Assembly: GCF_947179165.1 (NCBI RefSeq)
Contig: NC_077240.1
Location: forward strand, 30,490,001-30,554,000
Direction of reading: 5' to 3'
Length of the DNA stretch: 64,000 nt
Source: Solanum dulcamara
Taxonomy: Eukaryota; Streptophyta; Magnoliopsida; Solanales; Solanaceae
Part shown: positions 60,988 to 64,000 of the stretch, piece after piece
Numbering within the stretch: position 1 is the stretch's first letter
Layout of the letters: the number at the start of each line of letters is the position of its first letter
Program-made: the position numbers and the translations under genes
The notes under the pieces: model-generated
The model's input: only the letters and a program-made list of their open reading frames with translations
The model's database searches: none
What the model was told of the DNA's origin: nothing

Positions 60988-61870
60988 TACAACAAATATG
61001 ATATTTAGCTACGAAATTATTAGGTATGACACAAAATTCGCCACTAATTATTCATCTTTTGTGACAAAAAAATACATTTCATGTTTAAATGCATGAGCTA
61101 TATAATTTTAGTGACGAAACAAATAATTTCGTAGCAAAATTTTATCCAACAAAGCTTCCCACCAAAAAATAATGTGGCGCCATATATTAAGTATCATTAG
61201 TGACGACTTTTAAGTTATTAGTGACATATCATGTAACAATTTTGTATAGTTTTATAAAAATAATGTTAGAATTTGTGGAGTAGACAAAAAAAACCAATAG
61301 TTCATATTCGGTGTATGAAATAATGTTGATATTAATTAGGAGGTAATTATATATATTTGTGTAATGATTGTAATATTATGGCTAAATAAATATTTTTTGC
61401 TCCAAGTTATAAAAAATTTTTGTAGCAACAGCTAAATGATATAGCCATAATTGCTATGAAAAAATTTACGATAAATTTTTTGAAACAAAGTGTTGTAGTT
61501 AAATAAATTTTTTCTTCAAATTATAAAAAATTATGGCAATATTTAATGAGACAACTATAGATTTATTGCTATAGTAAATTTCATAACTAATTACTAATTT
61601 TGGCTATATTGTAATTGTAATTTGCTTAATAATTATAATTATTTGTCAGGACAAAATAAAACAGCCATAGATTTATTGTTGTGCAAAAATTCATAGCTAA
61701 TTATTTTTTTATCACTAATTAAAATTTATTGATCAATAATAATTTTTTATCAATACTAAATAATTTTTTTTGTACAATTAAAGTTATTATAATAATAGTA
61801 CTTATCTAACCATAGTAAATTAGTTGTAACAAAATTGTATATATAGTTAGATGAATATTTATAGAAATAT
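60988..61870. mobile_element. CACTA-like sequence (uncertain extent)
   Basis: Starts TACTACAACAAATATGATAT, near the CACTACAACAAA terminus of plant CACTA elements, with TTAGTGACGA/TTTCGTAGCAAAA words in both orientations as in subterminal repeats. A possible opposite end is GTGTTGTAGT at about 61489. AT-rich units TAGCCATAGATTTATTG follow. No transposase is seen. Confidence 0.4.
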
Positions 61871-62069
61871 AAATGCATATGTGCTTTTTGAGAGATTTCT
61901 ACACTTTGATAGATATTATTGCTTGCATAAATAAGTTTTTACATGGTATCATAAAATCAACTCATCAAAATAATATTTAAATTGAAGATAAATTGATAAA
62001 ATAAGTGCAAAAAGAAATCAAAGAGACAATAAAAATCATAAACTACACCACATGAGATCAAATAATACT

Positions 62070-62930
62070 TGTATGCTCCATGATTCGAAGTTCTTTTGTC
62101 AAACAATATCTTTATTGAGTTAGTATAATTAGAGGTGTTCATATTTCTATTTGAATTAATTTTACAAGTATCAATTGTAAATTTCAAATATAATTTAAAT
62201 AAATAAGAGGTTATATATAATTAACTTTGACTAATTATTTATATCAAATTAAATAAAATTAACTTTACTAATCTAGATGCAAGCTTCATCTTGATCAAGT
62301 ACTTTGAGATTAATTCTCATTCGATTCAAACCTATTCGATCAAAATAATACATATATATTTTAGTATAATTAATTATAGATATTGATTGTTCGATTCGAT
62401 TCAGTTTTATAGACATACTTGTAAATTTTGTATATAGTTTGAATAAATAGTGGTTATATTTAATAACCATTGATTAAGAAAAATTATATCAAATTTAAAG
62501 TACACAATTACACCAAATTTCACTCAGGTTCATCTTCAAGTATTTTGAGAATTATTATTTAATTCGAACTTATTCGATCGAGAAAATATTTTTACAAATT
62601 TAATGTGTTTTAGTGTTGATTGTTCTATTTGATTCAATTTTATGGGTATTACTTGTAAGTTTTAAATATAGTTTTAATTTATAGATGAATTATATCTAAT
62701 TAAATTTAATTGACTACATAAAATTAATTTTAAAGAAAACCTCATTATTAAGACTTGCTCGAGCTTCATTTTAAACAAGTGCTTCAAGAAATGTTATTTG
62801 ACTCACATCTCTATTGTTAGAATGATATCTTAATTGATTTAATTAATGTAATTAGATGCTTATATAAAGATTGATTCAGTTAAAGTTTATTGGATCATAT
62901 TTGTAGTTATAAGTTTTAAAAAACTAAACA
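62070..62930. repeat. Diverged ~240-bp tandem repeats, 3-4 copies
   Basis: CTTCATCTTGATCAAGTACTTTGAG-type blocks start at about 62283, 62530 and 62763; a more diverged one starts near 62070. Each contains TTCGAT-CAA, TTTTA-AG-TATTACTTGTAA and TATAATTAA stretches in the same order. No coding potential. Confidence 0.55.
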
Positions 62931-62972
62931 ATTAAATACTTAATTTTCTACCCAATCTTTTTTAATATTTAT

Positions 62973-63313
62973 TATTCCATTCGTTTTAATTTATGTTTCT
63001 TACTTTTTTTTAGTTTGTTTAAAAAAATATCTCTTTTTTTGTAACTCTTTAATTCAAATTTTTCACATGATATATTTAATATTAAAAGATCAAAAAAATT
63101 TGATACATTCTACATTTCTGTAGTTTAAGATTACAAGATTCAAAAGTCTTGTTTACTTTCTTAAATTTCATATCAAGTAAAATATTGTATAATTTCTTTT
63201 TGTGTATTTTAAAATTTTGTGTTAAGTCAAAATCAGATAATTTGTTTCTTAAATTTTATATCCAATTAAAATGAGAACTAAAATCAGATGAAGAAATTAA
63301 AATAGAGGGAGTA
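62973..63313. mobile_element. Stowaway-like MITE (341 bp)
   Basis: Right end AGAGGGAGTA and left end TATTCCATTCG are the two arms of the TACTCCCTCCG(T/A)TTTAATTT terminus usual for Stowaway/Tc1-mariner MITEs, with TA at each edge. The left arm has decayed. No ORF. Confidence 0.75.
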
Positions 63314-63458
63314 TTCTTTTTCTTTTTTAACGAAAGGCCATGAGGGCTGTTTTGTTATTTTATTAAAATAAATAATAGGAAACAAAAGGTCTACTAATCT
63401 AAAATTCTAAAGTAAAGAACATAAACGTTAAAAAAGGAAAAATATAGAGGGTGTATTC

Positions 63459-64000
63459 TGTCACGACCCAAGCCTAGGGCTTAGACGTGACATGGCGAAT
63501 GAGGAACCCGAAAGTACCTCAATCAAGCCTCTTAACATTCTTTTAGCCTTTCGTTGGTAATGATGATAAATAAACAAGCGGAAATCATAATAGTAAATCT
63601 TCAACTTACATATGTCCAACAATACCTCTAACTATTAGATTTAACGGGGCTAAGACAAGTCTCTAGCTCACCCTCAATCATAATAGAAGAAATGCCATAG
63701 TAAAATATCTCAACATATTATAAGCTAGAAAGATAAAGGAGTATTGTTCTCGGAACATGGGAACTCACCAAAAGTAGTCTTCAATGGAATATCAACTAGC
63801 CACGTGGAGTAGAACGAGGAGGAGCACTGGTCCCTACATGGTGATATCATGTAGGCAAAACAGTATGTGTTAGTACTTTGAATGTACTAAGTATGTAAGG
63901 ATGCATGAACATTGAGAAAACATTAAAACATTTATGTAATATGGAGCATAATTTAATGTATGCATAATAAATCATATGGATATCCTTTAAAACATTCATT
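63459..64000 (-). repeat. Second copy of the solo-LTR family, cut by the window end
   Basis: Reads TGTCACGACCCAAGCCTAGG, the reverse complement of the right end of 48496-50810, and stays collinear with it (CCACGTGGAG near 63800; GATATCCTTTAAAACATTCA at the end). Whether it is another solo LTR or part of a complete element cannot be seen. Confidence 0.9.

Overview
The window is nuclear DNA of a flowering plant. The LTR-end motifs, the MITE types and the ORF1-bearing Ogre-like element point to a Solanaceae-type genome; this rests on recalled repeat families, not on a search. About 95% is transposable-element sequence, mostly nested. I support only one host gene: an apparently intact four-exon class III peroxidase on the minus strand (25713-27451).

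Layout. (1) 1-16245: a plus-strand Ty3/gypsy element of the Ogre/Tat type. It has an extra ORF1, gag, protease with a G-patch, a probable intron, RT/RNase H, a second archaeal-type RNase H and integrase, then a 3.2-kb 3' UTR with tandem repeats and a 3.3-kb 3' LTR. Its 5' LTR lies left of the window, and its ORFs are broken by nonsense codons and indels. (2) 16246-23212: remains of an Athila-like element (gag scrap, 3' UTR, 1.6-kb 3' LTR) into which the Ogre inserted; its 3' UTR is split by a 3.6-kb internally deleted hAT transposon (17554-21142) carrying an AT-rich higher-order repeat. (3) 23213-25369: 3' half of a decayed LINE ending in a short poly-A, into which the Athila-like element had inserted. 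(4) 25370-29789: the gene island, with the peroxidase and a Mutator-like MITE. (5) 29790-60614: an old minus-strand Ty1/copia element whose LTRs are flanked by the same 5-bp duplication (CATAT). Its RT-RNase H region is present twice, and between the two copies lies LTR-like sequence of another element. (6) Nested in that, 34722-54980: a young tandem concatemer, LTR-int-LTR-int-LTR-int-LTR, of a gag-only Ty3/gypsy element on the minus strand, flanked as a whole by ACAAC. All three internal regions are 2138 bp once a 2315-bp solo LTR (48496-50810) is removed from the third. Each carries a 106-bp sequence in sense orientation that aligns with 5S rRNA, including the TFIIIA/Pol III control region. 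(7) 60615-64000: AT-rich flank with a CACTA-like sequence, diverged ~240-bp tandem repeats, a Stowaway-like MITE, and the start of a second copy of the solo-LTR family in the opposite orientation.

How it fits together: insertion order is LINE, then Athila-like, then Ogre and hAT on the left; copia, then the concatemer, then the solo LTR on the right. The gag-only element has PBS, PPT, LTRs and a CCHC gag but no pol, so it must have been mobilised in trans. Its U5 end (TTGGGTCGTGACA) is identical to that of the otherwise different solo-LTR family, which hints at a shared integrase.
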